Assembly: GCF_000517105.1 (NCBI RefSeq)
Contig: NZ_KI912149.1
Span: 62,280-126,279 of the forward strand
Length of the DNA stretch: 64,000 nt
Direction: 5' to 3'
From: Fischerella sp. PCC 9605
Lineage (GTDB): Bacteria > Cyanobacteriota > Cyanobacteriia > Cyanobacteriales > Nostocaceae
The notes below the pieces were generated by a model. The model worked only from the letters and a program-made list of their open reading frames with translations. It was not told where the DNA came from and did not search any database. A program made the translations under genes and the position numbers. Positions 45,109 to 54,821 of the stretch are shown here, piece after piece (the stretch's first letter is position 1; each line of letters opens with the position of its first letter).

Positions 45109-45561
45109 GCGATTCGGAAATACCATACGGGCAGTGTAGCAATTCATTTCCCAACTCAGCAATCTCAAAAAAAGATTAAAGATACAATTAATACCAAGCT
45201 TGAAATGCTAAGGAGTGTATTAAAGTTTGGAGATGAGTAAAAATTATTACATTTTCGCCCTGACACCGGAGCCTGATCAATTCAAAACAAGCCTTTAATT
45301 TGGTTATGGAAACCATTTACCAACACTCTTACCGATCGCGTAACCAATTCAAACATAGCTAGTTGAAAACATTCGCCCAGATCGTCACCCCACCAAATCT
45401 TTGTACTCCTAAGCCAAAGTGGTGGAAGGAGGGTGAGGAATTTTTATGAATACCATATCAAACGAAATTTATGTAATTTTCGATTTTCCTACCAGGAGCA
45501 ACTGTAACTTGAGTAGCAGCTGATGCCAACAGCGATATTCGTAACCCTATAGGTTTCAAAA
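45109..45561. other. Intergenic region inside the polysaccharide block
   Basis: About 450 bp with no supported gene or repeat. The gap suggests a new promoter for the genes that follow. Confidence 0.5.
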
Positions 45562-45936
45562 ATGACAACTAGCGGCTTGTATTTGGTCATGTTGAGTGCT
45601 GGATTGACTGTGACAGCTAATATCTTGTTGCGAATTGGAATAGTTCGCGCTGGTGGATTGGGGGGGAATCCAACTGAACTGCTAAATTCTTTACTTCGCT
45701 TAGTGAGTCAACCATGTTTCGACATCGGTTTTTTATTGTATGGCTTAGCCAGCCTTGTATGGTTCCGAGTCATTTCTACTGAGCCACTTAATGTTGCATA
45801 TCCACTCTTAGTCAGCATGACGTTCGTTTTGGTTACATTAGGTGCCACAGTTGTGTTTCATGAATCAATGTCGTTTCGACAGCTAGTTGGCTTGGCTGTA
45901 GTTCTAACCGGAATAATTCTTATTAGTGGGAAGTGA
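45562..45936 (+). CDS. Small EamA/SMR-like membrane transporter subunit
   Basis: A 124-aa protein with four membrane helices (LYLVMLSAGLTVTANILL, FDIGFLLYGLASLVWFRVI, then two more) similar to half-size EamA, ArnE/ArnF and SMR proteins. Such proteins flip undecaprenyl-linked sugars or export small molecules; in this context a lipid-sugar flippase subunit is likely. The next gene begins at most 11 bp beyond its stop. Confidence 0.75.
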   Translation: MTTSGLYLVMLSAGLTVTANILLRIGIVRAGGLGGNPTELLNSLLRLVSQPCFDIGFLLYGLASLVWFRVISTEPLNVAYPLLVSMTFVLVTLGATVVFHESMSFRQLVGLAVVLTGIILISGK

Positions 45937-45947
45937 TGGGAAACCTT

Positions 45948-46979
45948 ATGAATATCGGTGTAATCGGTTATGGTTACTGGGGTCCGAATCTGGTCAGAAA
46001 TTTTGCTGATATTCCAGGAGCGGAAGTAAGAACGGTCAGCGATTTTAAACCAGAACTCTTGGCCAAAGCACAGGCAAGATATCCAAAGATAAATGTGACG
46101 ACAGATTGTCGAGACATATTTACAGACCCAAATATTGATGCTGTGGCAATCGCCACTCCAGTTTCCACTCACTTCGACTTGGCTTTAGCAGCATTGCAGG
46201 CTGGTAAGCACGTACTGGTAGAGAAACCAATGACTGTCTCATCAGAGCAAGCAATGCGGCTGATTGACGAAGCAGAACGACGTAATCTAGTGCTGATGGT
46301 GGATCACACCTTTGTCTACACCGGTGCGGTACGCAAAATGCAGGATTTAGTAGTCAATGGAATTTTAGGCGATATTTATTACTACGATTCTGTGCGCGTC
46401 AATCTAGGACTTTTCCAGCACGATGTTAACGTCATCTGGGATTTGGCAGTCCACGACCTGTCAATTTTAGACTATGTATTGCCATCCCAGCCTTATGCAG
46501 TTTCGGCAACAGGGATGAGCCACGTTCCCGGAGAGCCAGAAAACATCGCCTATTTGACCTTATTCTTTGAAGGCAACTTGATTGCTCATATCCATGTCAA
46601 CTGGCTGGCACCTGTGAAAGTCCGCCGCACGCTGATAGGTGGTAGTCAAAAAATGATCGTTTACGATGACTTAGAACCTAGTGAAAAAGTCAAGATTTAC
46701 GACAAAGGCATTACACTTAATGGCAATAATTCTGCTGAAAAGGTGTACCAAATGCTGATTGGTTACCGCACAGGCGATATGTGGTCACCCCATTTAGACG
46801 TGACAGAAGCACTGCGAACAGAAGGATTGCACTTTATTAATTGCATTGAAAAAGGCGATCGCCCCATCACTGATGGAGAAGCAGGACTGCGTGTAGTAAG
46901 GATTCTTGAAGCTGCTACCCAGTCAATTAAGCAGCACGGTCGATTAGTTGAACTTAACTTAGCAGAGGTAGCAGCGTGA
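45948..46979 (+). CDS. Gfo/Idh/MocA-family sugar oxidoreductase (WbpB-like)
   Basis: A 343-aa NAD-dependent dehydrogenase from ATG 45948 (MNIGVIGYGYWGPNLVRNF). The Rossmann motif GYGYWG and the catalytic-site motif E92-K93-P94 are present, followed by HDVNVIWDLAVHDLSI. Members such as WbpB oxidise C3 of UDP-sugar acids before transamination. Its stop overlaps the start of the aminotransferase gene by four bases, so the two are coupled. Confidence 0.9.
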   Translation: MNIGVIGYGYWGPNLVRNFADIPGAEVRTVSDFKPELLAKAQARYPKINVTTDCRDIFTDPNIDAVAIATPVSTHFDLALAALQAGKHVLVEKPMTVSSEQAMRLIDEAERRNLVLMVDHTFVYTGAVRKMQDLVVNGILGDIYYYDSVRVNLGLFQHDVNVIWDLAVHDLSILDYVLPSQPYAVSATGMSHVPGEPENIAYLTLFFEGNLIAHIHVNWLAPVKVRRTLIGGSQKMIVYDDLEPSEKVKIYDKGITLNGNNSAEKVYQMLIGYRTGDMWSPHLDVTEALRTEGLHFINCIEKGDRPITDGEAGLRVVRILEAATQSIKQHGRLVELNLAEVAA

Positions 46980-48079
46980 TTCCATTTGTAGACTTGAAAA
47001 CTCAGTACTTAAGCATCAAAGACGAAATTGATACTGCTGTTTGGAAAGTACTGGATAGTACGCAATTTGTCTTGGGGAATGAAGTAACAGCTTTTGAGGA
47101 AGAATTTGCTGCATACTGCGATGCTGATTATGGTATTGCCGTCAATACAGGTACTAGCGCCCTCCACCTAGCACTGCTGGCAGCTGGCATTGGCCCCGGT
47201 GACGAAGTGATTACCGTACCTTTTACCTTTGTTGCCACCGTAGCAGCAATTGATTATACAGGTGCTAAGGCTGTTTTCGTAGATATTGACCCTACTTCCT
47301 ACACGATAGATGTCACCCAAATTGAAAAAACCATAACTGAACGGACTAAAGCTATCCTGCCCGTACATTTGTACGGTCAACCAGCTGACATGGAACCAAT
47401 TCTAGAAATTGCTCGCCGTTATGGTTTGACTGTAATAGAAGATGCCGCTCAAGCTCACCGAGCTGAGTATAAGGGGCGGCGAATAGGTAGCATTGGTGAC
47501 ATAGGCTGTTTCAGTTTTTACCCTGGTAAGAATTTAGGAGCTTATGGTGAGGGAGGCATAGTAGTAACAAGTAATCCAGAGTACGCCCGTACTATGCGAA
47601 TGCTGCGCGACTGGGGACAAGAACGCAAATATCACCATGTTCTCAAGGGCTACAACTACCGTATGGATGGCATACAGGGAGCGATATTGCGGGTGAAGTT
47701 GCGCCATTTAGACAAGTGGACTGATGTGCGGAGGTCACATGCGGCTTTGTACGACAAACTCCTAGCAAACTCTGGGGTAACAACTCCTACAGTTATGCCC
47801 TACAGCCATCACGTATACCATATATATGCTGTGCGATCGCCCCAACGGGATGCACTGCAACAAAAGCTACACGAGCAGGGCATTCAAACAGGCATTCATT
47901 ATCCCATTCCCGTACATTTGCTGGCAGCCTATCAAGGCTTGGGATACAAGGCTGGAGATTTTCCCAATTCCGAACTAGTAGCAAGTGAAGAGCTATCACT
48001 GCCGATGTGTGCAGAACTCTCTGAAGCACAGATCGCAACTGTGAGTGAGAGCGTAAAAGAGGGCATCAAAGCCCTATAA
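46976..48079 (+). CDS. DegT/DnrJ/EryC1 aminotransferase (WbpE-like)
   Basis: A 367-aa PLP enzyme that aminates a keto sugar. The cofactor lysine is K185 in FYPGKNLGAYGEGG; NTGTSALHLAL and VIEDAAQAHRA complete the PLP pocket. GTG 46976 overlaps the stop of the oxidoreductase gene, which supports action on its product. The product is likely the 3-amino sugar that the upstream acetyltransferase would modify. Confidence 0.93.
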   Translation: MIPFVDLKTQYLSIKDEIDTAVWKVLDSTQFVLGNEVTAFEEEFAAYCDADYGIAVNTGTSALHLALLAAGIGPGDEVITVPFTFVATVAAIDYTGAKAVFVDIDPTSYTIDVTQIEKTITERTKAILPVHLYGQPADMEPILEIARRYGLTVIEDAAQAHRAEYKGRRIGSIGDIGCFSFYPGKNLGAYGEGGIVVTSNPEYARTMRMLRDWGQERKYHHVLKGYNYRMDGIQGAILRVKLRHLDKWTDVRRSHAALYDKLLANSGVTTPTVMPYSHHVYHIYAVRSPQRDALQQKLHEQGIQTGIHYPIPVHLLAAYQGLGYKAGDFPNSELVASEELSLPMCAELSEAQIATVSESVKEGIKAL

Positions 48080-48132
48080 GTTTTTTGTCAATGTGTTTGA
48101 TATTTATACTCTAGAGGCGACAGGGGCGTTTT

Positions 48133-49530
48133 ATGCCTAATGTTTTAGAACAGTATGGCTATCTATGGCCGCGCACCAGTTTGCAGACATTACCAAATTG
48201 GCAAACTATAGAGGACAAACGTGTCTTTGTACGCGAACTGCCGGAAAGCTTAGAAGAACTATCCCTTGATAGTCGATGGCCTGGGTTTTTTCCTTCGCCA
48301 ATTTGTTTTGTGACCACCGCTGATGGTACCCAAGTTGCCTTAGAAAAGGTCGTGGGAGCTTCAATCGTAAATCGGTTCCCCTATGTTTTGGCTCTCAGTT
48401 TTTGTACCAAAGAGTTATCAGAACGGCACCATATCCGACGTGCCTTTACTGATATGCTCGAAAGCAGCGGTAGCGTGGCTGTGCAATTTTTGCCTCCGGG
48501 TGAGGAACTGGACAGGGCAATGAATGCCATTACCAGCGTACCCGAAGAAAAGACTTACTCGCGAATAGCTTATTCGGGATTATCAACACGCAAAGCGTTG
48601 ACAAATGACGCACCTGTTTTCGACTCCGCATACATGGTGTACGAGGCCAAACTGGTTAAGCCTGGTAAGGACTTTGAAGGTCAGTCGATTTATTCGCAAC
48701 CTTGGGTTGATGTTGGTAGCCACAGAATTTATTTTCTAGAAATCAATGCGATTCAACTGCGACAAGACATAGCTGAAGGACGCAGTCAAATCCTCTGGCG
48801 CAGTCTTCCAGCTTGGAAACCGCAGCACGAACTCCAAGGGCCTGTGTTAGTGGAAGGAGATCCCGTTGAAGATGGCGGTTATAAGAAAGGATATACTCCC
48901 CATTATGCCTTTCCGTCGGCAGGCACAATTGCTTTTGAAGCCGATGCCGTTTTCCACGGCATGGCAGTGAAGTACCTTCCTCCCCTACCCGAAGACCAAG
49001 TAGAAGTGGATAACGACAGGGCCCGTTGGCCTTGTTTCTTTCCCTCCTCCGCTGGCATGATCACTTCTTGGTCCCCAGAGGGATATCCCAACCTGATGCC
49101 TTGCGGTTCCACAACGATTGTTAGTCGGCATCCACTAGTCATAACGCCTTGCGTGTCTTACGCCAGAATCAACGAACGTTATGCTCCGCGCGTTAGTCTG
49201 GATATCATCCGCAAAACAGGTAAATTCGGTTGTGGGGTGCCTTTTATCAATGATGTTGTCATCAATGCGATCAGATACGCAGGCAACACTTCTCTCGCCA
49301 AAGACTCTCAAAAGATAGCACGGGCAGGATTAGAAGTAGAGCCTAATGAATGGGCACCAGTGTTACCCGCTTTGCCACTACACTTCGACTGTCAGGTGAT
49401 TGGTGAGGTCACCCTAGGAACACACATCATGTTTTTGGGAGAGGTGCGTAGAATACAAGTCCGCGCCGATGTGACACCAGAAAATCCGATCGAGTGGTGT
49501 CCGTGGGCGGATGTGGTGCCATCAAAATAA
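48133..49530 (+). CDS. Tandem flavin-reductase-like split-barrel protein
   Basis: A 465-aa protein with two copies of a flavin-reductase-like FMN-binding barrel. Copy 1 starts near residue 46 (SRWPGFFPSPICFVTT) and copy 2 near 296 (ARWPCFFPSSAGMITS); both continue with a G...V-R-P pattern. FMN binding and a redox role are inferred from the fold. Such a gene is unusual inside a polysaccharide block; it stands directly before a sugar-formylation module. It lies 53 bp after the aminotransferase gene. No family name is recognised for the whole protein. Confidence 0.75.
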   Translation: MPNVLEQYGYLWPRTSLQTLPNWQTIEDKRVFVRELPESLEELSLDSRWPGFFPSPICFVTTADGTQVALEKVVGASIVNRFPYVLALSFCTKELSERHHIRRAFTDMLESSGSVAVQFLPPGEELDRAMNAITSVPEEKTYSRIAYSGLSTRKALTNDAPVFDSAYMVYEAKLVKPGKDFEGQSIYSQPWVDVGSHRIYFLEINAIQLRQDIAEGRSQILWRSLPAWKPQHELQGPVLVEGDPVEDGGYKKGYTPHYAFPSAGTIAFEADAVFHGMAVKYLPPLPEDQVEVDNDRARWPCFFPSSAGMITSWSPEGYPNLMPCGSTTIVSRHPLVITPCVSYARINERYAPRVSLDIIRKTGKFGCGVPFINDVVINAIRYAGNTSLAKDSQKIARAGLEVEPNEWAPVLPALPLHFDCQVIGEVTLGTHIMFLGEVRRIQVRADVTPENPIEWCPWADVVPSK

Positions 49531-49641
49531 GGGTAAAGGAAAGGGGAAAGTCAAGATTTATCCCTTTCTTGAATGCCATTCAAGGTTTGGGGAAATCATC
49601 TCTCATAGCATTTCAACAAACTTTTATACAGCAAAATACAG

Positions 49642-50649
49642 ATGAGCAACTACTCTCCTGGTTTTAATCCGCGACGCTTAGTCACTTTGATGCAAGATGG
49701 AATTCAGCGATGTCAACTGCAACTGCATGGTGTGACTGTGCTAACTGAAGCCGCTACAGGAGCCTATGCAGTTACCCCTGTTTTAGCTGCAATGGCAGGT
49801 GCCGAAAAGGTCTTTGCTATCACTAGGAATAGCCGCTATGGGACAATTGAGCAGGCGATCGCCGAGACAAAGCAACTAGCCAACTTGGCAGGAGTAAGTC
49901 AAGCTATCGAATTTATTACCGAGAAAACCAAAGATATCGTCGCCCAAGCTGACATGATTACTAACGCTGGGCACGTGCGTCCCATAGATGCAGAGATGAT
50001 TGCCTGGATGAAACCAACCGCAGTTATTCCCTTGATGTACGAGGCGTGGGAGTTTAGACCAGAGGATGTGGATCTGATCGCATGTCGCCAGCGAGGTATC
50101 AAGGTAGCAGGCATTAACGAACGCCATTCTGCTGTGGATGTATTCTCATTTCTGGGAATCATGGCTATTAAGTTATTACTTGATGCTGGTGTTGCTGTTT
50201 ACACAAGCAACATTTTACTGTTGTGTGATAACCCTTTCAAACCATATATAGAACGCGGCCTCATAAATGCTGGTGCTAATTTAGACAGTGTTGCAAATAT
50301 CCTGGAAGCACCCCAAAATAAAACCTACGATGCAATTTTGGTAGCTTTGCAACCACGACCCGAACCAGTACTATCTGTGACAGATGCAGCCGCGATCGCC
50401 AAGTATTGGCCAGGAGCAATAATTGCTCAGTACTGGGGAGATATTGAACGGTCTGCTTTCTTAGCTCATGACATACCGATCTGGCCAGAAGTAGCACCAA
50501 AACCTGGACATATGGGTATTCTGCCATCGGGAACTGGACCGGAAGCAGCTATTCGCTTAGCAACTGGTGGTTTGAAAGTAGGAGAAGTTTTGTTGCAGCC
50601 ATCCTTGCAGTCAAACGATCCGGCGATGGAATTTGTGCAATTGCTGTGA
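49642..50649 (+). CDS. NAD(P)-binding Rossmann-type protein of unknown function
   Basis: A 335-aa protein with a Rossmann-like centre (GVTVLTEAATGAYAVTPVLA, then GAEKVFAITRNSRYG) and a second conserved block MITNAGHVRPIDAEMIAWMK reminiscent of the adenosylhomocysteinase/dehydrogenase fold. I do not recognise a specific family. It is followed after 13 bp by the formyltransferase gene, so it probably acts in the same sugar pathway. Confidence 0.65.
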   Translation: MSNYSPGFNPRRLVTLMQDGIQRCQLQLHGVTVLTEAATGAYAVTPVLAAMAGAEKVFAITRNSRYGTIEQAIAETKQLANLAGVSQAIEFITEKTKDIVAQADMITNAGHVRPIDAEMIAWMKPTAVIPLMYEAWEFRPEDVDLIACRQRGIKVAGINERHSAVDVFSFLGIMAIKLLLDAGVAVYTSNILLLCDNPFKPYIERGLINAGANLDSVANILEAPQNKTYDAILVALQPRPEPVLSVTDAAAIAKYWPGAIIAQYWGDIERSAFLAHDIPIWPEVAPKPGHMGILPSGTGPEAAIRLATGGLKVGEVLLQPSLQSNDPAMEFVQLL

Positions 50650-50662
50650 AGGAAAGTGGTCA

Positions 50663-51643
50663 ATGGCTAATGTACTTTTAATCGGTATCGGTACGACAAC
50701 TGCTAGTGCCTTGTCATCTTTGCTAGCTAAGTGTAACGTTCAAGGGGTGGTTCGAGATGTAGACACCGCAACGAACTTTGACGACCCCGTTATTAGTCTG
50801 GCGCAAAAAGCGGGTATCCCGATATTTTCAGATATCTCGCAACAACAAATTAAATCCCTGATATTAAAATTCCAGCCGGATTGCGTGGTGGTTTCTTCCT
50901 ATAACCGAATTCTGCCATCAGAACTGGTAGAACTGTCCAAATTTGTGAATGTCCATTATTCACCTCTACCCTATTACCGGGGTCGTGCCAATGTCAATTG
51001 GGCAATTATTAATGATGAACCTTGTGCAGGGATAACTATTCATGAGATCGCACCAGAACTGGATGGGGGAAACATTCTTTTTCAAGAATTAATTCCGATT
51101 CGTTTTGATGATACCGTAGCTGATATCTATGAAAGATTAAATGAAATTCAGCGGCAAAATTTAGGAGAGACGGTTATCCAAGTTGTAAATGGATATAAAG
51201 GAGTACCACAAAATCACGAAGAAGCTACCTATGGTTGTGCACGAACTCCAGAAGACGGAGAAATTAATTGGTCAGCTTCCACCAGAAATATATACTGTTT
51301 TATTCGAGCATTAGTCTCTCCTTTCCCTGGTGCTTATACATATTTTCATGGTAAAAAATTGGTGATTTGGCAGGCAAAGCCTGTTAGTAATTCCCCCTCT
51401 TATGTAGGACGCATTCCTGGTAGAGTTGTAGGCAGATCCAAATCAGCAGGGTATGTCGATGTTCTCACAGGCGATGGTGTCTTGAGAATTTTAGAAGTGC
51501 AATTAGAAGGAAGTGAAAAAACAGCAGCGGCAAATGTTATTAAGTCAACCAAAAGTACTTTAGGCTTACAAATGTCTGAATTACTTAATCGCATCCAAAT
51601 TCTTGAACAGGAAATTGCAAGGCTAAAAGAAAATGCTAAATAA
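50663..51643 (+). CDS. Sugar N-formyltransferase-like protein
   Basis: A 326-aa enzyme of the methionyl-tRNA/ArnA formyltransferase fold. The catalytic triad known from sugar N-formyltransferases is visible: N96 and H98 in VNVHYSPLPYYRG and D134 in APELDGGNIL. Formyl-tetrahydrofolate would be the donor and an amino sugar nucleotide the acceptor. ATG 50663 with AAGGA upstream is preferred over the earlier in-frame start. The end overlaps the epimerase gene by 11 bases. Confidence 0.87.
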   Translation: MANVLLIGIGTTTASALSSLLAKCNVQGVVRDVDTATNFDDPVISLAQKAGIPIFSDISQQQIKSLILKFQPDCVVVSSYNRILPSELVELSKFVNVHYSPLPYYRGRANVNWAIINDEPCAGITIHEIAPELDGGNILFQELIPIRFDDTVADIYERLNEIQRQNLGETVIQVVNGYKGVPQNHEEATYGCARTPEDGEINWSASTRNIYCFIRALVSPFPGAYTYFHGKKLVIWQAKPVSNSPSYVGRIPGRVVGRSKSAGYVDVLTGDGVLRILEVQLEGSEKTAAANVIKSTKSTLGLQMSELLNRIQILEQEIARLKENAK

Positions 51644-52607
51644 CCGAGTATTAATTACAGGTGGCGCAGGTTTAGTTGGCTCCCATATTGCTGATTTGCT
51701 CGTGAAAGAAGGAGCCTCCGAGATAATTGTCCTGGATAACTTTACGCGGGGATGTCGCGAAAACTTAGCTTGGGCATTAGAACACGGGCCGGTCAAAATT
51801 GTTGAGGGTGATATCCGCGATTGCCAACTCTTAGCAGAAGTTATGCAAGATGTGGATGTGATCTTTCATCAAGCAGCAATCCGCATTACTCAATGTGCGG
51901 AAGAACCGCGTCTGGCTTTGGAAGTGTTGGCAGATGGCACTTTTAATATCTTGGAAGCTGCTGTCAAGGCTGGGGTGAAAAAGGTAGTAGCAGCATCGTC
52001 AGCCTCTATATATGGCATGGCGGAGGAGTTCCCCACTACTGAGTCGCATCACCCCTACAACAATCGCACTCTCTATGGTGCAGCAAAGACTTTTAATGAA
52101 GGATTGTTACGCAGCTTCTATGAAATGTACGGTCTGGACTATGTAGCATTACGCTATTTCAATGTCTACGGGCCGCGTATGGATATTTACGGTGTTTACA
52201 CCGAAGTACTGATTCGCTGGATGGAGCGCATCACTGCCGGTCAACCACCACTAATTTTCGGCAATGGCAAGCAAACAATGGATTTTGTTTATATTGAAGA
52301 TATTGCCAGAGCTAATATTTTGGCTGCCAAAGCTGATGTGACTGATGAAGTATTTAATGTTGCTAGTGGTGTGGAAAGCAGCTTGAATGACCTCGCCTAT
52401 AGTTTGGTGAAGGTGATGGGATCGGATCTGAAGCCGGAATACGGACCTGAACGCAAAGTTAACCCCGTGCAGCGCCGACTAGCAGATGTCAGCAAAGCCA
52501 AGCAGTTGTTGGGTTTTGAGGCAGAGGTATCACTGGAAGAAGGGTTACGTCGGTTAGTTAATTGGTGGCGTGCACAAAAAGGGATAAAGGAAACAAGCAA
52601 TGTCTGA
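51633..52607 (+). CDS. NAD-dependent sugar-nucleotide epimerase/dehydratase (SDR)
   Basis: A 324-aa extended SDR. The NAD motif GGAGLVGS lies at residues 10-17, and the catalytic pair is Y148 and K152 in YGAAK with SSASIYG before it. It resembles UDP-glucose 4-epimerase-type enzymes. It overlaps the genes on both sides, so it is part of the formyl/amino sugar module. Substrate cannot be read from sequence. Confidence 0.92.
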   Translation: MLNNRVLITGGAGLVGSHIADLLVKEGASEIIVLDNFTRGCRENLAWALEHGPVKIVEGDIRDCQLLAEVMQDVDVIFHQAAIRITQCAEEPRLALEVLADGTFNILEAAVKAGVKKVVAASSASIYGMAEEFPTTESHHPYNNRTLYGAAKTFNEGLLRSFYEMYGLDYVALRYFNVYGPRMDIYGVYTEVLIRWMERITAGQPPLIFGNGKQTMDFVYIEDIARANILAAKADVTDEVFNVASGVESSLNDLAYSLVKVMGSDLKPEYGPERKVNPVQRRLADVSKAKQLLGFEAEVSLEEGLRRLVNWWRAQKGIKETSNV

Positions 52608-53805
52608 GAAAATACAGAATGTTCCCTTTGCCAAACCCTGGATTGGAGAAGCAGAGGCTGAGGCTGTTGGGCGTGCAATTATGTCTGGCTGGGTTACTCA
52701 AGGTCCGGAAGTTGCTGCTTTTGAGCAAGAGTTTGCAGCTTGTGTGGGGGCAAAGTATGCCTGTGCTGTTTCTAATTGCACCACGGCATTACACCTGGCA
52801 CTATTGGCTGTAGGGGTACACCCAGGAGATGAGGTGATAACTGTGAGTCACTCCTTTATTGCCACCGCTAACTGTATTCGCTACTGTGGCGCAACGCCAG
52901 TGTTTGTGGATATTGAACCGCAGACATATAATATCAACCCGATGTTAATCGAAGATGCGATTAGCGATCGCACTCGCGCCATTTTAGCAGTCCACCAAAT
53001 GGGGATGCCTTGCGACCTCAAAACTATTTTGGAGATTGGTCGCAAATACTCCCTACCAGTGATTGAAGATGCAGCCTGTGCGATCGGCAGTGAAATTCTC
53101 TGGAATGGACAGTGGGAAAAAATCGGCAAGCCGCACGGGGATATAGCCTGCTTTTCTTTTCACCCCCGCAAGGTAATTACTACCGGCGATGGCGGTATGA
53201 TTACCACAAACAATCCCGAATTGAATCAACAATTTCGTCTCAGGCGGCAACATGCAATGAGTGTCCCCGACAGCGTGCGTCATGGTTCAAAACAAGTTAT
53301 TTTCGAGTCGTATCCGGTATTAGGTTACAACTACCGCATGACAGACATCCAAGCAGCACTTGGACGCGAACAACTCAAGCGCCTGCCGGAGATTGTGGAA
53401 CGACGCCGTTACCTAGGAGACAGATATCATAAAAAGTTAGCAGATATACCAGGGCTAAAATTAGCTCAAGAGCCAACTTGGGCACGCAGTAACTGGCAGA
53501 GCTATTGTGTACGCTTACCAAATAAGTGCGATCAAAGGCAAGTAATGCAGTTTATGTTAGATCGAGGTGTAGCTACCCGACGCGGAGTTATGTGTGCCCA
53601 TCGAGAAGAGGCTTATGCTGCAAAAGAATCTTGGAGTTGTGGTGTAGGTCTAGATGAGTGTCAATGCGGCCCTGGTACTTGTCAAAGACTAAAGGAAAGC
53701 GAATTGGCTCAGGATCAATGCATCATTTTGCCCATGTATCATCAACTGCATGAATCTGAGCAAGATCGAGTAGTTGCAGTTTTGTCTGAAGCTTGTAGAG
53801 AGTAA
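52600..53805 (+). CDS. DegT-family aminotransferase with cysteine cluster
   Basis: A 401-aa PLP enzyme. K191 in SFHPRKVITTGDGG is the cofactor lysine; SNCTTALHLAL and VIEDAACAIGSE are conserved. It would make the amino sugar that the formyltransferase then modifies. The C-terminal part contains an unusual C-x6-C-x-C-x4-C cluster (SCGVGLDECQCGPGTC) that most relatives lack. AAGGA eight bases before ATG 52600 supports the start. It overlaps the epimerase gene by eight bases. Confidence 0.92.
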   Translation: MSEKIQNVPFAKPWIGEAEAEAVGRAIMSGWVTQGPEVAAFEQEFAACVGAKYACAVSNCTTALHLALLAVGVHPGDEVITVSHSFIATANCIRYCGATPVFVDIEPQTYNINPMLIEDAISDRTRAILAVHQMGMPCDLKTILEIGRKYSLPVIEDAACAIGSEILWNGQWEKIGKPHGDIACFSFHPRKVITTGDGGMITTNNPELNQQFRLRRQHAMSVPDSVRHGSKQVIFESYPVLGYNYRMTDIQAALGREQLKRLPEIVERRRYLGDRYHKKLADIPGLKLAQEPTWARSNWQSYCVRLPNKCDQRQVMQFMLDRGVATRRGVMCAHREEAYAAKESWSCGVGLDECQCGPGTCQRLKESELAQDQCIILPMYHQLHESEQDRVVAVLSEACRE

Positions 53806-53810
53806 AAGAC

Positions 53811-54821
53811 ATGAGAGAATATCATACACAGTCTTTGCCAAGATATGAAGGCGAGCCAAAAAAATCTCTGCTATCAGTAGTCACTCCAGCCTACAATGAG
53901 GCTGACAATCTCCCTTTACTTTACGAACGGCTCTCTCAGGTACTAGATTCCCTCACCCTTGATTGGGAATGGATTATAGTGGACGATCATTCAGCCGATG
54001 ATACTTTTGCAGCGATCGCAGATCTAGCCAAGCAAGATTCACGAGTTCATGGCATTCGCTTTTCCCGGAATTTTGGCTCCCATACAGCCATGACTTGTGG
54101 TCTACATTATGCCCAGGGTGATTGTGCTGTCATCATGGCAGCTGACCTTCAAGATCCACCAGAAACATTACCCGATCTATTGACAGAATGGCAGCGGGGG
54201 GCGCAAATAGTTTGGGCAGTGCGTAGGCGTCGTGTGGGCGAGAAGGCGAGTAAAGCGGGGTTCGCCCAGTTGTATTATTTCCTAATGCGTCATGTGGTTG
54301 GTATGAAACAAATGCCTGCTACTGGCGCTGATTTTTTCCTCGTTGACCGTCGGGTTATGGAAGCTCTGCGCTATTTCGGCGAAAGCAATGTGAGCATCAT
54401 GGCTTTGATTACCTGGATGGGGTTTCGCCAAGCCTATATTGCCTATGACAGACGGGTGCGCCCACATGGACGTTCAGGCTGGAGTCTGGAGAAAAAACTT
54501 AAGCTGGTACTCGACTCACTAACCTCTTTTAGCTACCTACCCATTCGCTTGATGTCTTACATAGGGTTTATCGTTGCTCTGCTAGGTTTTATTTACGCTG
54601 GATTTGTAGTTGTAAATGCTATATTCGGTCATCCGACCCCAGGTTGGTCATCTCTAATGGTTGTAGTCTTAGTACTAGGCGGTATGCAAATGCTGATGAT
54701 GGGAGGGTTAGGCGAATATCTATGGCGGGCGCTGGATGAATCACGACGCCGTCCACGTTATATCGTTGAAGCTACTACCAATATCCCAGGCGATCAAACT
54801 TACAACTCGTTACATATCTAA
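53811..54821 (+). CDS. Family 2 glycosyltransferase with membrane anchor (ArnC/DPM1-like)
   Basis: A 336-aa protein. The GT2 domain has SVVTPAYNEADNL, VDDHSADDT and the ADLQDPPE motif. Two C-terminal helices (about 245-270 and 280-305) anchor it in the membrane. Relatives move a sugar to undecaprenyl phosphate. It starts five bases after the aminotransferase, so it may use the sugar made by that module. The GT-C-like protein encoded next could use the resulting lipid-linked sugar. Confidence 0.92.
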   Translation: MREYHTQSLPRYEGEPKKSLLSVVTPAYNEADNLPLLYERLSQVLDSLTLDWEWIIVDDHSADDTFAAIADLAKQDSRVHGIRFSRNFGSHTAMTCGLHYAQGDCAVIMAADLQDPPETLPDLLTEWQRGAQIVWAVRRRRVGEKASKAGFAQLYYFLMRHVVGMKQMPATGADFFLVDRRVMEALRYFGESNVSIMALITWMGFRQAYIAYDRRVRPHGRSGWSLEKKLKLVLDSLTSFSYLPIRLMSYIGFIVALLGFIYAGFVVVNAIFGHPTPGWSSLMVVVLVLGGMQMLMMGGLGEYLWRALDESRRRPRYIVEATTNIPGDQTYNSLHI

